Notes: generated from the sequence alone by a model not told the origin. DNA of 64,000 bases from CAYHVK01 sp964360255 (GCA_964360255.1 CAYHVK010000005.1:62001-126000); one strand, 5' to 3'. Shown: positions 53,070-62,086, counted from the stretch's first letter. Numbers and translations: made by a program.

Positions 53070-54628
53070 CATTGGTTAAAAAGGCTCTGAATTTAAAAAC
53101 GGTGCTCTTTTATCTAGTCACAGCCGTGATCGTTTTTGTGGTAGCTAAAAACGCATGGGCCGATGAGAACGATTTGCTCAATATTCTTGAGCAGGCTGAA
53201 ACGCAAAAAGCGGCGATGCCAACAGTTCAAGAGCATTTAAAACTAAAAGAGCTTCGCGCCATTATTGGCTCTGACTCTGGTGATACGAATATTTTTCTAC
53301 AAAAGCTTTTTGCTAGCGATTACCAAGGGGCGCTTTTAAATTTCAAAGATGCAATGACGAATACAAAATTTGCCGGCACCAACGGAGCAAAAGCCCTTGA
53401 GTCTTTTCTGTTCTGGCAAAACGGTTTACGTCTAGAGGCGCTTGAGCGCTTGACGACAATTGAAGATCTGAAAACGATTCCGCCATTGGTTTTAGATTTC
53501 TGGCGTCCTCTTGTTAAGCCGAATGGTAAAGAGTGGACAATAGTTAAGGTCAAGGTCTCTGATTCGTGGGGGGCGTTCTTCGGTTCGCCATCGCAAAAAG
53601 ATCAAGCCAAGATGTGGAAAGAATCAACTGAATTGGCATTGAATGATGAAATCGATAAGGCCGCCAAAGTTCTTAGCGTTTTAGCTAAAGAGCATGATCC
53701 GTTTGTAGAAAAAGATTTAATTAATCTCACGGCGGCTCGGTTGCTTTATCAGCGAGGCTATTTAGATGCCGCTATTCGCTATGACAATATGATCAGTCGA
53801 AGTTCAGATTACTGGTTCACAGCGCAAGAAGAAGCAGCTTGGGCTCAAATTCGTAAAGGGGCTGCGGGCCCGGCTTTAGCTATTACGAATTCATTGATGC
53901 ATGACAAGCTCTCGCGAGATGTCAGTGCGGAGACGATCTTCTTGCACTCCCTTGTGAATTTGAAGATCTGTAATTACCCAGAAGTCGCAAAGGCTCTGAC
54001 TGCATTTAAAACTCGTTTCCGCCCACGCGTGATTGAATTACAAAAAGTCATTGATGGCGGCGAAGAAGCCAAAGCCGCTTCGAATGCCGCACTAGCATTG
54101 GCCGAAAACAAAGAGCTCACGCCGGTTCGAATCGGTCGCAATAGTGCCATATTACCGCGCGACACAGGTTTAGATCGTCAGCTTAAAATGGATGGCGTTC
54201 TTCATGGGGTTCTAAAAGCCCAAGCAGAAGCCGCCGGTAAACTCTATACCGCTTCACTGGGAAGTGGTTCGCAAGTTGGTTTTCAAGCGGAATATGAAAC
54301 TTTAAAACGCACACTTGAAAGCCGACAACAAACGGCTGCTGCAGCCTTTGACGCTCGCTTAAGAGAGCTCGCCCAAACTGAAGTTAAAGATATTGGTTAT
54401 CTTCTTCAAAAAATGCATATCGTTGAGGCGGAAGTGATTCAGCAGACGGGTTTGGCGAAACGAATTGCCGCCGATACAGCTGAAAAACCGAAGTCAGTGG
54501 CTAAAGTAAAATTCGATAAGATTAAAAAAGATCAAATTCGTTTTTCTGGTGACCAAGAGATCTGGTTCGACGAGCTCAATCACTATAAAGTGCAAGTCAG
54601 CAAAAGCTGTCGAGGTAAAACTCTATGA
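53066..54628 (+). CDS. Periplasmic helical-repeat protein
   Basis: A 520-residue protein with an N-terminal hydrophobic segment (about 10-30, KTVLFYLVTAVIVFVVAKNAWA) that looks like a signal peptide. The body is helical with degenerate TPR-like pairs (ELALNDEIDKAAKVLSVLA, LLYQRGYLDAAIRYDNMI, LHSLVNLKICNYPEVAKALTAF), then a C-terminal region of long helices (residues 385-480) with coiled-coil character. No catalytic motif is visible. It overlaps both neighbours by ATGA, so it is made together with the barrel and the VWA lipoprotein. It probably scaffolds the envelope complex. Confidence 0.68.
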   Translation: MTLVKKALNLKTVLFYLVTAVIVFVVAKNAWADENDLLNILEQAETQKAAMPTVQEHLKLKELRAIIGSDSGDTNIFLQKLFASDYQGALLNFKDAMTNTKFAGTNGAKALESFLFWQNGLRLEALERLTTIEDLKTIPPLVLDFWRPLVKPNGKEWTIVKVKVSDSWGAFFGSPSQKDQAKMWKESTELALNDEIDKAAKVLSVLAKEHDPFVEKDLINLTAARLLYQRGYLDAAIRYDNMISRSSDYWFTAQEEAAWAQIRKGAAGPALAITNSLMHDKLSRDVSAETIFLHSLVNLKICNYPEVAKALTAFKTRFRPRVIELQKVIDGGEEAKAASNAALALAENKELTPVRIGRNSAILPRDTGLDRQLKMDGVLHGVLKAQAEAAGKLYTASLGSGSQVGFQAEYETLKRTLESRQQTAAAAFDARLRELAQTEVKDIGYLLQKMHIVEAEVIQQTGLAKRIAADTAEKPKSVAKVKFDKIKKDQIRFSGDQEIWFDELNHYKVQVSKSCRGKTL

Positions 54629-55629
54629 AGTTCAACTTTAAAAGTATTATCGTAGTAGCTGTTATAGTTTTAGCGGCGGCGTGTACCAATGAGTCTTCTA
54701 AAATGAGCCCCGATCTTCCGCTACCGAAGATCGGCGATAAGGTGAGCAATCTTTCGAATCCTAAAGTCGATATTCTTTTTGTTATCGATAACTCAGGTTC
54801 AATGAGCACTCACCAAAGCAATTTGGCGGCGAATATCGATGTTTTCGTAGATGAGATTAAAAATTTCGGTTACCTAGATTACCGAATTGGAGTTACCACT
54901 TCGACATTTTATAACCATGAAAATTCCACTCCCGGATATAATGGCAACTTAATTGGCAGCCCTAACTACGTCGATCGCCAAACTCGTGATGGTGAAGAAA
55001 TTTTGAAATCCCGCCTTAAAGTTGGGACTAGTAGCCCGACGAACGAGATTTTTCTTGAAACCGTTAAAGAAGCTTTGTCTCCGGCATCTATGGCCGGAAC
55101 AAATGCAGGCTTTTATCGCCAAGAAGCTTACCTCGCGATTATTTTTATCACGGACGCCGAAGATCAAGGCGAAGTTTTGGCCTATGATCTTCATGATTAT
55201 CTAGTGACACTCAAAAACGGTATGAAGTCGCGAGTTTTAAGTTACGGAGCTATTATCCCAACAAACTCGAGCACCAATTGTCCTCGTGATGATGATAGCA
55301 CGCCTGTTCAACTTGAGAAATTTATTGAACTCACTGGTGGTAGCTACTTTGATCTTTGCGACCCAAGTTATGGGGCGAAGCTGGCGGACATGGCGAAAGA
55401 TTTAGCTCGCAGGGTGGCCGGAGCCATTGCGCTTTCACGTCGCCCAAAACCAAGCACAATTGAAGTGAATTACGGAACGCAGATCATTCCTCAGAGCGTC
55501 ACTCATGGGTGGGTTTATGCTCCAGCTACAAACGCGATTATTTTCGGCCCACAGCTGGTCTTTGATGAAGAGCAGCCAGAAGGCACTCGAGTCGAAGTGA
55601 AGTTTGAGCCAGTCCCTATTGAAGACTAA
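54625..55629 (+). CDS. VWA-domain lipoprotein, last gene of the operon
   Basis: A 334-residue lipoprotein with lipobox LAAAC (Cys about 20). A von Willebrand A domain starts near residue 48 with the MIDAS motif VDILFVIDNSGSMSTHQ (DxSxS), followed by YRIGVTTST and IFITDAEDQGE, which supply the other metal-binding residues. It ends with a small beta domain (PSTIEVNYGTQIIPQ, GTRVEVKFEP). VWA domains bind proteins through a metal ion. A paralogous domain is found in the lipoprotein at 56616-58922. The ATG overlaps the previous stop, and the TAA abuts the stop of the convergent methyltransferase gene exactly. Confidence 0.85.
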   Translation: MKFNFKSIIVVAVIVLAAACTNESSKMSPDLPLPKIGDKVSNLSNPKVDILFVIDNSGSMSTHQSNLAANIDVFVDEIKNFGYLDYRIGVTTSTFYNHENSTPGYNGNLIGSPNYVDRQTRDGEEILKSRLKVGTSSPTNEIFLETVKEALSPASMAGTNAGFYRQEAYLAIIFITDAEDQGEVLAYDLHDYLVTLKNGMKSRVLSYGAIIPTNSSTNCPRDDDSTPVQLEKFIELTGGSYFDLCDPSYGAKLADMAKDLARRVAGAIALSRRPKPSTIEVNYGTQIIPQSVTHGWVYAPATNAIIFGPQLVFDEEQPEGTRVEVKFEPVPIED

Positions 55630-56238
55630 TTATTTCCGGCAAATATTCACATACGCGGGTGGGATGTTCTTCCACTCCGTTGCGCTTTTCTCGCAAGATG
55701 AGAACTTCTCTTTGATCAGGCGATTGAAAGATTTTGCATTCGGGTAAAGCGTAGCATTCAAACATGTATAGGTTAAAAACACGCCACCAGGTTTCAAGCT
55801 CTCAACAACAGAGCTCAAAATCTTATCTTGTAAGTCTTCAGAAAAAACCGTCCATGGCAAACTTGATACAACGGCATCAGCTAAACCTTTCTTGGCGGCA
55901 TAATCACGAGCTAGTTCGGCCGAACCTGTGACAAATTCAATATTAGGCCCGTTGAAAGAATTTTTCAAAAACTCAACGAGCGTGTAGCTGAGCTCGAAAG
56001 CCGTAAACTGAGTTTTTGGATTCAATTTGGCGACTAAACGCTCGGTGATAGCGCCAGCGCCAGAGCCCAATTCAATAATGTGACTGGCATTTTCAAAGTC
56101 GACGTAGCTGAGCATTCTTTTACTAAGCCAAGGAGAGGTTTGAAAAACCGTTGAGATCTGCATGGGATTTTTAAGAGCGGCCTTGAAGAATTCGACGTAA
56201 GATTTTGGAATAAAATTGAAAGTCTCTTTGTTACTCAT
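55630..56238 (-). CDS. PmtA-like phospholipid/adenine-type methyltransferase
   Basis: A 202-residue SAM-dependent methyltransferase of the rRNA adenine dimethylase/phospholipid N-methyltransferase type. It has FFKAALKNPMQISTVFQTSPWLSKRML, then motif I HIIELGSGAGAITERLV, FELSYTLVEFL, and motif IV DAVVSSLPWTVFS, and LKPGGVFLTYTC. The pattern 'nP..i....pSs..la..m' before motif I is that of PmtA proteins, which methylate phosphatidylethanolamine to phosphatidylcholine precursors. RsmA-like RNA methylation is less likely given the shorter length. It faces the VWA-lipoprotein gene, and their stop codons touch with no base between (TAATTA at 55627-55632). Confidence 0.75.
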   Translation of the reverse strand: MSNKETFNFIPKSYVEFFKAALKNPMQISTVFQTSPWLSKRMLSYVDFENASHIIELGSGAGAITERLVAKLNPKTQFTAFELSYTLVEFLKNSFNGPNIEFVTGSAELARDYAAKKGLADAVVSSLPWTVFSEDLQDKILSSVVESLKPGGVFLTYTCLNATLYPNAKSFNRLIKEKFSSCEKSATEWKNIPPAYVNICRK

Positions 56239-56507
56239 CGTACCCTCTGGTCACTCGTACAAGCGAAAGGCCTGTATAGATGTTTAACATATACGCCGGA
56301 TTTCAGATTTTCAAGCACTGAACAAAAGCCGTGGTGAGTCGTCTTTAGTCGTGAAGAAAACTTAACTTTCCTCCGCACTTCGTCGAGTAGTCCTGTATCA
56401 AAAAACGAATTTACATTCGTTTGTCGAGTGGAGTTTTGGTCTGCATCACTAGAGAAATTTACATTTTTTTAATCAAAAATTTTACACTGATGGAGTGTTA
56501 GACAGTG

Positions 56508-56521
56508 TCACATATATGTGA
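56508..56521. promoter_or_regulatory. Perfect palindrome, possible operator
   Basis: TCACATATATGTGA is a perfect 14-base palindrome, enclosed by GACA at 56501-56504 and TGTC at 56523-56526 that extend the symmetry with slightly unequal spacing. It lies about 95 bases upstream of the VWA/Ig lipoprotein gene, in a 377-base gap without a gene. It resembles a dimeric regulator site. Also in this gap: a small hairpin AAACGAAT/ATTCGTTT near 56404-56424, and a TATACT box at 56585-56590 that could be a -10. The rest of the gap shows nothing I can name. Confidence 0.4.
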
Positions 56522-56615
56522 ATGTCTGAACTCAAACTCAGTGAACTTTAAACTTACGAAAAGCGGCACGGTACATGCTTTACATATACTCGAATAAATA
56601 TTCATCGGAGATTTT

Positions 56616-58922
56616 ATGAATATCAGAGTATACATCACCCTACTTCTCATGTTTGCAACCGGACTAACGGCCTGCGATCAAAAAGTTAGTTTCAGATCAG
56701 TGGCGGCTGACGAATCAGTTTTCCGGCGCCCTGATTGCACAGCGACGGTTCCTTCTCTTGAAGGTTCAACAACTGTTGAGGTGAGTGCGACTTCAGATAT
56801 TCACTACAACGAAGCGACAAATGTTTTCTGGTACATTCTACTCCCAGACGGAGAAAGAATTTTTCAAGGACCACATTTAGCTATCGCCGTTGATCAGGTG
56901 GGCTCTTACCCAGCGGCCGTTTGGGGTAATGACTCTTGCGGAGTGCGCCGCCAAATCAATTTTGATCTTGTGATCGTGCCTTCACTCAAAGATGCATTTA
57001 TCTCAATCAACAACAACGCCCAGTACACACGCACAGCCGACGTAACGGTTCAGCTCACAGCTGTAGGTGCCAGCGAGATGTATGTCACTCAAGACTCGAG
57101 CTGCCAAGCGGGTGGAGTGTGGGAAGCCTATGGTCCATCTAAAAATGTAACTTTGACCCAAGAGAATTTAGACGCGAAAGTTTTTGTAAAGTTCAAAAGC
57201 TCAGCTAAAGAGACCGCTTGTATCAGTGACGGAATTACTTACGACAAAACTCCGCCGGAGTTGAAGTTTGTGTCTGTTCCGCCAGCTGTTTCAATGCAGA
57301 GTACAGCCGAGTTTGAACTGGCTGCTTCTGATGAAATCTCGGGTGTAAAAGATCTTGAGTGTTCTTTAGACGGGCAGGCTTTCTCAATTTGCGCGAATAA
57401 AGTGGTTTATAACAACGTACCTTACGGCGTTCATAAATTTGAAACTCGCGCCACAGATTTTGCGGGTAACGTCACAGATGTTAAATCATACGAGTGGAAT
57501 TATAAAAATAATGCGCCGACAGTTAAGATCTTAACGGGCCCGCCCGCTTCGACGCTAAAGACAGAAGCTCGTTTCACTTTCATTGGTGAAGACGATAGTG
57601 GTGTTATTGATCATTATGAATGTGATGTAGACGGCGATGAAATCATCAATTGCCAATCGCCTCTAGATTTAGAAGGCATGAAGATTGGATCCCACGTATT
57701 TACGGTCACAGCTTATGACGGCACAGGCCTCGCTTCACAGCCGGCCACCTACAATTGGACAGTGAACGATGTTCCGCCGCCACCAGTTCCGCCAGTGGTT
57801 CGTATTACGAAAGCTCCTGACCAAGTGACTTTTGATACTTTAGCGAAATTTGAATTTACCGCAACCCATTCAGGTATTGGTATCAAGTCGTTCTATTGCA
57901 AAATTAACAATGAAGTAGCCGTGCCTTGTGTGAGTCCTAAGCAGTATCAATTAATGCCAGGCACACACAGCTTCGCTGTTTACGCCATCGACAATGACAA
58001 TCTCATGAGTAACACTGCGACTTACTCATGGAAGATCGATAAAAAACGCATTCCATATAATGACAGCTTTATCGTTGATACAAGTGGCAGAAAGCTCGAT
58101 GTGGTGATTGTCATCGATAACTCACCATCAATGGCTGAAGAGCAACAGAAGATGGCAAAACGTTTCAGCACATTTATTGAAACGCTGAAAGAACTTGATT
58201 GGCAGCTGGGTATTATTACGACGGATGCTGGTAATGGCTCAAAAGCATGGCAAGATGGTCGATTGCTTCCGTTTGAAGGCTTAAAGAACACTTATTCAAT
58301 TAATGCTAAAACCCCAGACGTAAATAAGGTCTTCGAGAAGACTATTAGACGCAAAGAGTGGGGCACATCAAAAGAAGAAGGAATTCACTCTCTTTATAAA
58401 GCCATTCAGCGCTCTGAGAACAAATTCTTATTTAGAGAGAACTCACACGTAGCTTCAGTTATCGTTTCTGATGAAGACGAGCGCAGTGACGGATCTAAAC
58501 TGAAAGATGTGAACCAGCCGACGAATTTAGTGGCAAAGTTCAAAGATACTTTTGGTGAGAAGAACACATTCTCAAGCCATTCCATCGTATTGCCAGTTGG
58601 AGCCGTGAGCACCAACAAGTGTCCACAAGTGGGAGATTTCCACTCCGGCGACACTTATATGAAGCTCTCAAAGTTAACTGATGGTTTTATCGGTGACCTT
58701 TGTGAATCCGACTACGGAGCCATTCTTAAGGGCATTGGCGATAATATTCGCTCGAAGACTTATTCTGTTCAGTTACGCTGCATTCCAACACAGCCACCGG
58801 TTGTGACAATTACGCCGAAGCCGACAAAGCCCATCAGCGTAGATTTAGTCGGCAACCGCCTGACGCTTAAGCCATATCCTGACGTGGGCTCTAAAGTGGA
58901 TGTTGAATACTACTGCGATTAA
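56616..58922 (+). CDS. VWA lipoprotein with three Ig-like repeats
   Basis: A 768-residue lipoprotein with lipobox LTAC (Cys about 20). After an N-terminal beta region (with cysteines), three homologous segments of about 95 residues follow (about 205-295, 296-390, 391-475). Each has a stretch like AEFELAASDEISGVKDLECSLDG, ARFTFIGEDDSGVIDHYECDVDG or AKFEFTATHSGIGIKSFYCKINN (here abbreviated to the shared F-F/L-x-D...Y/L-x-C-x-(L/V/I)-(D/N)-(G/N) pattern), ending in a Y-x-W strand. The C-terminal VWA domain has LDVVIVIDNSPSMAEEQ (MIDAS) and VIVSDEDERSDGSK, and resembles that of the lipoprotein at 54625-55629. Function is probably adhesion or complex assembly at the surface. Confidence 0.85.
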   Translation: MNIRVYITLLLMFATGLTACDQKVSFRSVAADESVFRRPDCTATVPSLEGSTTVEVSATSDIHYNEATNVFWYILLPDGERIFQGPHLAIAVDQVGSYPAAVWGNDSCGVRRQINFDLVIVPSLKDAFISINNNAQYTRTADVTVQLTAVGASEMYVTQDSSCQAGGVWEAYGPSKNVTLTQENLDAKVFVKFKSSAKETACISDGITYDKTPPELKFVSVPPAVSMQSTAEFELAASDEISGVKDLECSLDGQAFSICANKVVYNNVPYGVHKFETRATDFAGNVTDVKSYEWNYKNNAPTVKILTGPPASTLKTEARFTFIGEDDSGVIDHYECDVDGDEIINCQSPLDLEGMKIGSHVFTVTAYDGTGLASQPATYNWTVNDVPPPPVPPVVRITKAPDQVTFDTLAKFEFTATHSGIGIKSFYCKINNEVAVPCVSPKQYQLMPGTHSFAVYAIDNDNLMSNTATYSWKIDKKRIPYNDSFIVDTSGRKLDVVIVIDNSPSMAEEQQKMAKRFSTFIETLKELDWQLGIITTDAGNGSKAWQDGRLLPFEGLKNTYSINAKTPDVNKVFEKTIRRKEWGTSKEEGIHSLYKAIQRSENKFLFRENSHVASVIVSDEDERSDGSKLKDVNQPTNLVAKFKDTFGEKNTFSSHSIVLPVGAVSTNKCPQVGDFHSGDTYMKLSKLTDGFIGDLCESDYGAILKGIGDNIRSKTYSVQLRCIPTQPPVVTITPKPTKPISVDLVGNRLTLKPYPDVGSKVDVEYYCD

Positions 58923-58939
58923 TTTTAAGATAAGCCTCA

Positions 58940-60790
58940 ATGAGAGCTTTTAAGAACAAAAGAGCGGCTTGGGCCGCTCTTTTTATTTTATTTCAATTGG
59001 GTTTAGCCCATATCTTTTCACTGCTTTATTTTTACCAATCAGGCGTGTACCCCAAGACATTTGTGAGTCAGTTTTTCACCTTCATCTATTGGTTTGGGCA
59101 TTTTGGCTTTTTAGCTTTTATTTTATTTTTACTTCTTTGGCTGCCATCTCGTTTTTTTGCTCACATCGTGTATTGGCGCCGGCTTATTACTTTTTTCACC
59201 ACATTTCTGCTCGTTGTGATGGTGGTCGATAGTTTTATCTATGGTCAATATCGCTTTCATATTAATTTTGTCGTGCTCGATCTCTTTTTTAGGGGGCAAG
59301 GTCAAATTATTACCTTCTCAACAGCGACATGGATGATAGCCTACGGTTTTCTTTTCGCTCTCTGGGTTTTAAATCTTTATGTGGCTGAAAAAATTTGGGT
59401 GAATATTGACGTTTTAAGGGGGAAGCCATTTTTTAAAAAGATGATCATTTTTTATTTCGTCATGTTCTTATCGGCTCATGTTTTTCATGCTTTTGCTGAC
59501 GCTCAGTACAACTCGGCAGTCACTCGTATGGCCGGCGTTATGCCTCTATCAGAGCCGCTTAAAGCCAAAAGTCTTTTCACAAAACTGGGTTTAGTTGATC
59601 TTGAGGAGTATAAAAAGCGAAAGCTCCTAAAAAAATCATTCGCCGACAGCGAAATGATTTATCCAATTAATACATTAGAGTTTAAAGGTGAGAATCAGAA
59701 GCCATTCAATATTATATGGCTGGTGGTGGATTCGCTCCGCTCGGATATGCTTGCGCCTGATATTATGCCGAACACTTATGCATTAAGTCAGCGCTCGGTG
59801 GTTTTTAAAAATCATTTTAGTAATAGTAACTCCACTCGCCATGGTATTTTTGGTCTCTTCTACGGCTTACCAGGAGCGTACTTTGAGCCGGCACTGCGTT
59901 CGCAAACGCCGCCTGTTTTCGTACATAAATTAGTTGAGAGTCAGCACGAGATGTACATTTATGCCAATGCGCCCCTGACAAAGCCTGAATTTGATCAGAC
60001 CGTTTTCGTCGACGTTAAAAATTTGAGAAAAAAATCTCAAGCTAAAACCGTCGACGGCCGCGATATTGAAATTAATAATCTGCTGATTCAATCTTTAAAA
60101 AATCATAAAAGTGATCAGCCGTTTTTCTCATTTTTATTTTACGATGCCCCTCATGGTTATGCCTATCCGGCGAATTATAAAAAACCATTTGCAGTATCTT
60201 CAGATCAGTTCAATTACCTTTCGCTTAATGTAAATTCAGATCCTACCCAAGTGCGGGCGATTTATAAAAATTCAGTGCATTTTGTCGACAGCTTAATTGG
60301 CCAGGTGCTTGAGACTTTAAAAGCGCAGAATCTTTTCGAGAGTACGATTATTTTAGTCACGGGTGACCATGGCCAAGAATTTAACGACACCAAGCTGGGT
60401 TATTGGGGCCACAACTCCAATTACTCTCAGTATCAAACCCAAGTACCACTCGTCATTTATTGGCCTGGCAAAAAAGCTCAAGAAATTACATATATGACAT
60501 CGCATTTTGATATTTCGACGACGTTTATGCAGGATTACTTTAAGGTTTCAAATCAAACTGGTGATTTTAGCTCGGGATTTAATTTATTTGATTCGCAAGA
60601 TAGAAAATGGATTCTGATGGGAAGAGAAGGGGACTACGCTGTCTTTCAAAAGGATCAGATTATTGTTGTGAGCCCTACAGGAGACTATGAGCTTCTTGAC
60701 CCATCTTATCGCCCTCTTGATCGCAGTCAGATGCGCACCGAATATGTGCAAGAAGCACTTCGTGAGATGTCTAGATTTTTAGCCAAATAA
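58940..60790 (+). CDS. YejM/PbgA-like inner-membrane sulfatase-fold protein
   Basis: A 616-residue protein with five N-terminal membrane helices (residues about 10-180, DUF3413 type) and a periplasmic sulfatase-fold domain. The order of motifs (GHFGFLAFILFLL; SAHVFHAFADAQYNSAVTRM; MPLSEPLKAKSLFTKLGLVDLEEY in part; IIWLVVDSLRSDML; TRHGIFGLFYGLP) matches YejM/PbgA, which controls LPS synthesis and cardiolipin traffic. HGQEFND and a late GDHGQ pattern of sulfatases are present. The start ATG at 58940 is needed for the first helix, but codons 7-15 contain a terminator-like hairpin. No clear Shine-Dalgarno sequence. It starts 18 bases after the VWA lipoprotein gene. Confidence 0.85.
   Translation: MRAFKNKRAAWAALFILFQLGLAHIFSLLYFYQSGVYPKTFVSQFFTFIYWFGHFGFLAFILFLLLWLPSRFFAHIVYWRRLITFFTTFLLVVMVVDSFIYGQYRFHINFVVLDLFFRGQGQIITFSTATWMIAYGFLFALWVLNLYVAEKIWVNIDVLRGKPFFKKMIIFYFVMFLSAHVFHAFADAQYNSAVTRMAGVMPLSEPLKAKSLFTKLGLVDLEEYKKRKLLKKSFADSEMIYPINTLEFKGENQKPFNIIWLVVDSLRSDMLAPDIMPNTYALSQRSVVFKNHFSNSNSTRHGIFGLFYGLPGAYFEPALRSQTPPVFVHKLVESQHEMYIYANAPLTKPEFDQTVFVDVKNLRKKSQAKTVDGRDIEINNLLIQSLKNHKSDQPFFSFLFYDAPHGYAYPANYKKPFAVSSDQFNYLSLNVNSDPTQVRAIYKNSVHFVDSLIGQVLETLKAQNLFESTIILVTGDHGQEFNDTKLGYWGHNSNYSQYQTQVPLVIYWPGKKAQEITYMTSHFDISTTFMQDYFKVSNQTGDFSSGFNLFDSQDRKWILMGREGDYAVFQKDQIIVVSPTGDYELLDPSYRPLDRSQMRTEYVQEALREMSRFLAK
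58958..58984 (+). terminator. Terminator-like hairpin inside the first codons of the YejM-like gene
   Basis: AGAGCGGC (58961-58968) pairs with GCCGCTCT (58973-58980) around TTGG, with A-T extension to 58958/58983 and a TTTTATTTTA tract after it. It has every feature of an intrinsic terminator and lies 36 bases after the VWA lipoprotein stop, yet it is codons 7-15 of the next gene. It may both end the upstream transcript and attenuate the YejM-like gene. Confidence 0.7.
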
Positions 60791-60818
60791 AAAAGGTCAG
60801 AGAAAACTCTGACCTTTT
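60791..60818. terminator. Bidirectional Rho-independent terminator
   Basis: AAAAGGTCAGAG (60791-60802) and CTCTGACCTTTT (60807-60818) are perfect complements around AAAA, with T on the right and A on the left. It lies directly after the YejM-like gene stop and 22 bases before the convergent porin gene end, so it can serve both. Confidence 0.92.
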
Positions 60819-60839
60819 GATCTGTAATATTAGATTGTA

Positions 60840-61946
60840 TTAGAAGCTAGCTGAAAGATCGAGCTGAGCGCGGTCGTAAGCCGTACCTTTTTCAGTTAAA
60901 GCTGCTGTTCCGTCGCCGCTGATATTACGTTCGTTCATAAAATAAGTCAGAGCTACGATTGTAGAGTTGCCCACTTGGTAACGGCCTGACAGTTTATGGC
61001 CACTGCTGTCGGTTTCACCATTAGCAAAGTCACTGTCTTTAAGAGCGCCAAGCAAAGCGTCTTTTTCAGTTAAGCGGTAGCTATAGCTAAGGCTCCAGTC
61101 GCCTTTTACTTTTGGCTTACCGTAAATCACGCCTGCAATGTAAGCCGTGTTGTCATCGCTCACGTCACCATTTTGCGCGTATTGAGCATAAACATTAAGA
61201 CCTGATTTTAAAGCGTAAGAGATAAAGGCTTCTGATGTTTCGTAGCGATTATCATAAACGGTAGCTGTAATCGAGTTGCCGACGCTGTTTGTTCCGATAA
61301 CTGTGTCGCCAGCGATAGGGCCAAATGAATGGTGGCCAATACCAAAAGTCAGCTGACTTTCATCAAAGGCCAGATTCATGCCAAGTTGGGCTGAATATTG
61401 GTGAATATCAGAACCTGGTGTAGTTTCAGCATCGCGCTCGTCATACCAGTAAACGCCGGCGTTAGCGAAAAAGCTGCTGCCGCTTTCAAGTTTATGACGC
61501 CAGTTGAGCGTTGTGCCCTCTGGGTTCAAATCTGCATCGAAAAGCAGTTCGCTATCGCCCGGTGAGTACAGCGTGTTTTTAACTTTACCGCCGAGAACAT
61601 CAATACTTTCAATTGGAGTCCACATTAAGTAGGCCAATGAAATATCGACGTTTTTATTATTGTAGCCACCATCTAGGGTTTGGTTAGTTGAAACGGCTTC
61701 GCTGTTACCAGAAGCGATTTGAAGTACAGCTTTAAGATTTTCTTCAACTTGGCCTTCGGCTTTCAAGCGAACACGAACGCGTTGGCGGTGGTTGGAATTA
61801 TCTTTTTCGTCTTTATCTATATATTCATGGCGAAGGCGCATATCGCCCGAGAAAGAAACGCGGTCATACCACTTCACGGCGTCTTGGGCCTGAGCAGCTG
61901 AGAAAACGGTTTGTAGGGTGATAAATAAGAGTAGGGCAGCTCGCAT
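60840..61946 (-). CDS. Putative outer membrane porin
   Basis: A 368-residue exported barrel with a signal peptide (cleavage near AQA-QD, residue 20) and a C-terminal strand ending in Phe (LDLSASF), the outer-membrane insertion signal. It has repeated beta-strands such as VSFSGDMRLRHEYID, RQRVRVRLKAEGQVEENL and DVLGGKVKNTLYSPGDSELLFDADLNPEG (here only GGKVKNTLY and LLFDADLNPEG), typical of the putative-porin family. AAGGAG lies eight bases upstream of the ATG. Likely a passive channel. It converges on the YejM-like gene. Upstream, after a 140-base gap with no named feature, lies the long hairpin at 62087. Confidence 0.82.
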   Translation of the reverse strand: MRAALLLFITLQTVFSAAQAQDAVKWYDRVSFSGDMRLRHEYIDKDEKDNSNHRQRVRVRLKAEGQVEENLKAVLQIASGNSEAVSTNQTLDGGYNNKNVDISLAYLMWTPIESIDVLGGKVKNTLYSPGDSELLFDADLNPEGTTLNWRHKLESGSSFFANAGVYWYDERDAETTPGSDIHQYSAQLGMNLAFDESQLTFGIGHHSFGPIAGDTVIGTNSVGNSITATVYDNRYETSEAFISYALKSGLNVYAQYAQNGDVSDDNTAYIAGVIYGKPKVKGDWSLSYSYRLTEKDALLGALKDSDFANGETDSSGHKLSGRYQVGNSTIVALTYFMNERNISGDGTAALTEKGTAYDRAQLDLSASF

Positions 61947-62086
61947 AACGAAAACTCCTTAAGAGGTTGTTTGTATAATGTGATCGTCATTTTATTTCGT
62001 GCGACTGTCACGTCAATGAGGACTTACTCGTCGAAATCTAATAATGCTGATGCGTAGGCTGAGAACAATAATGCACTTTATTTTTA

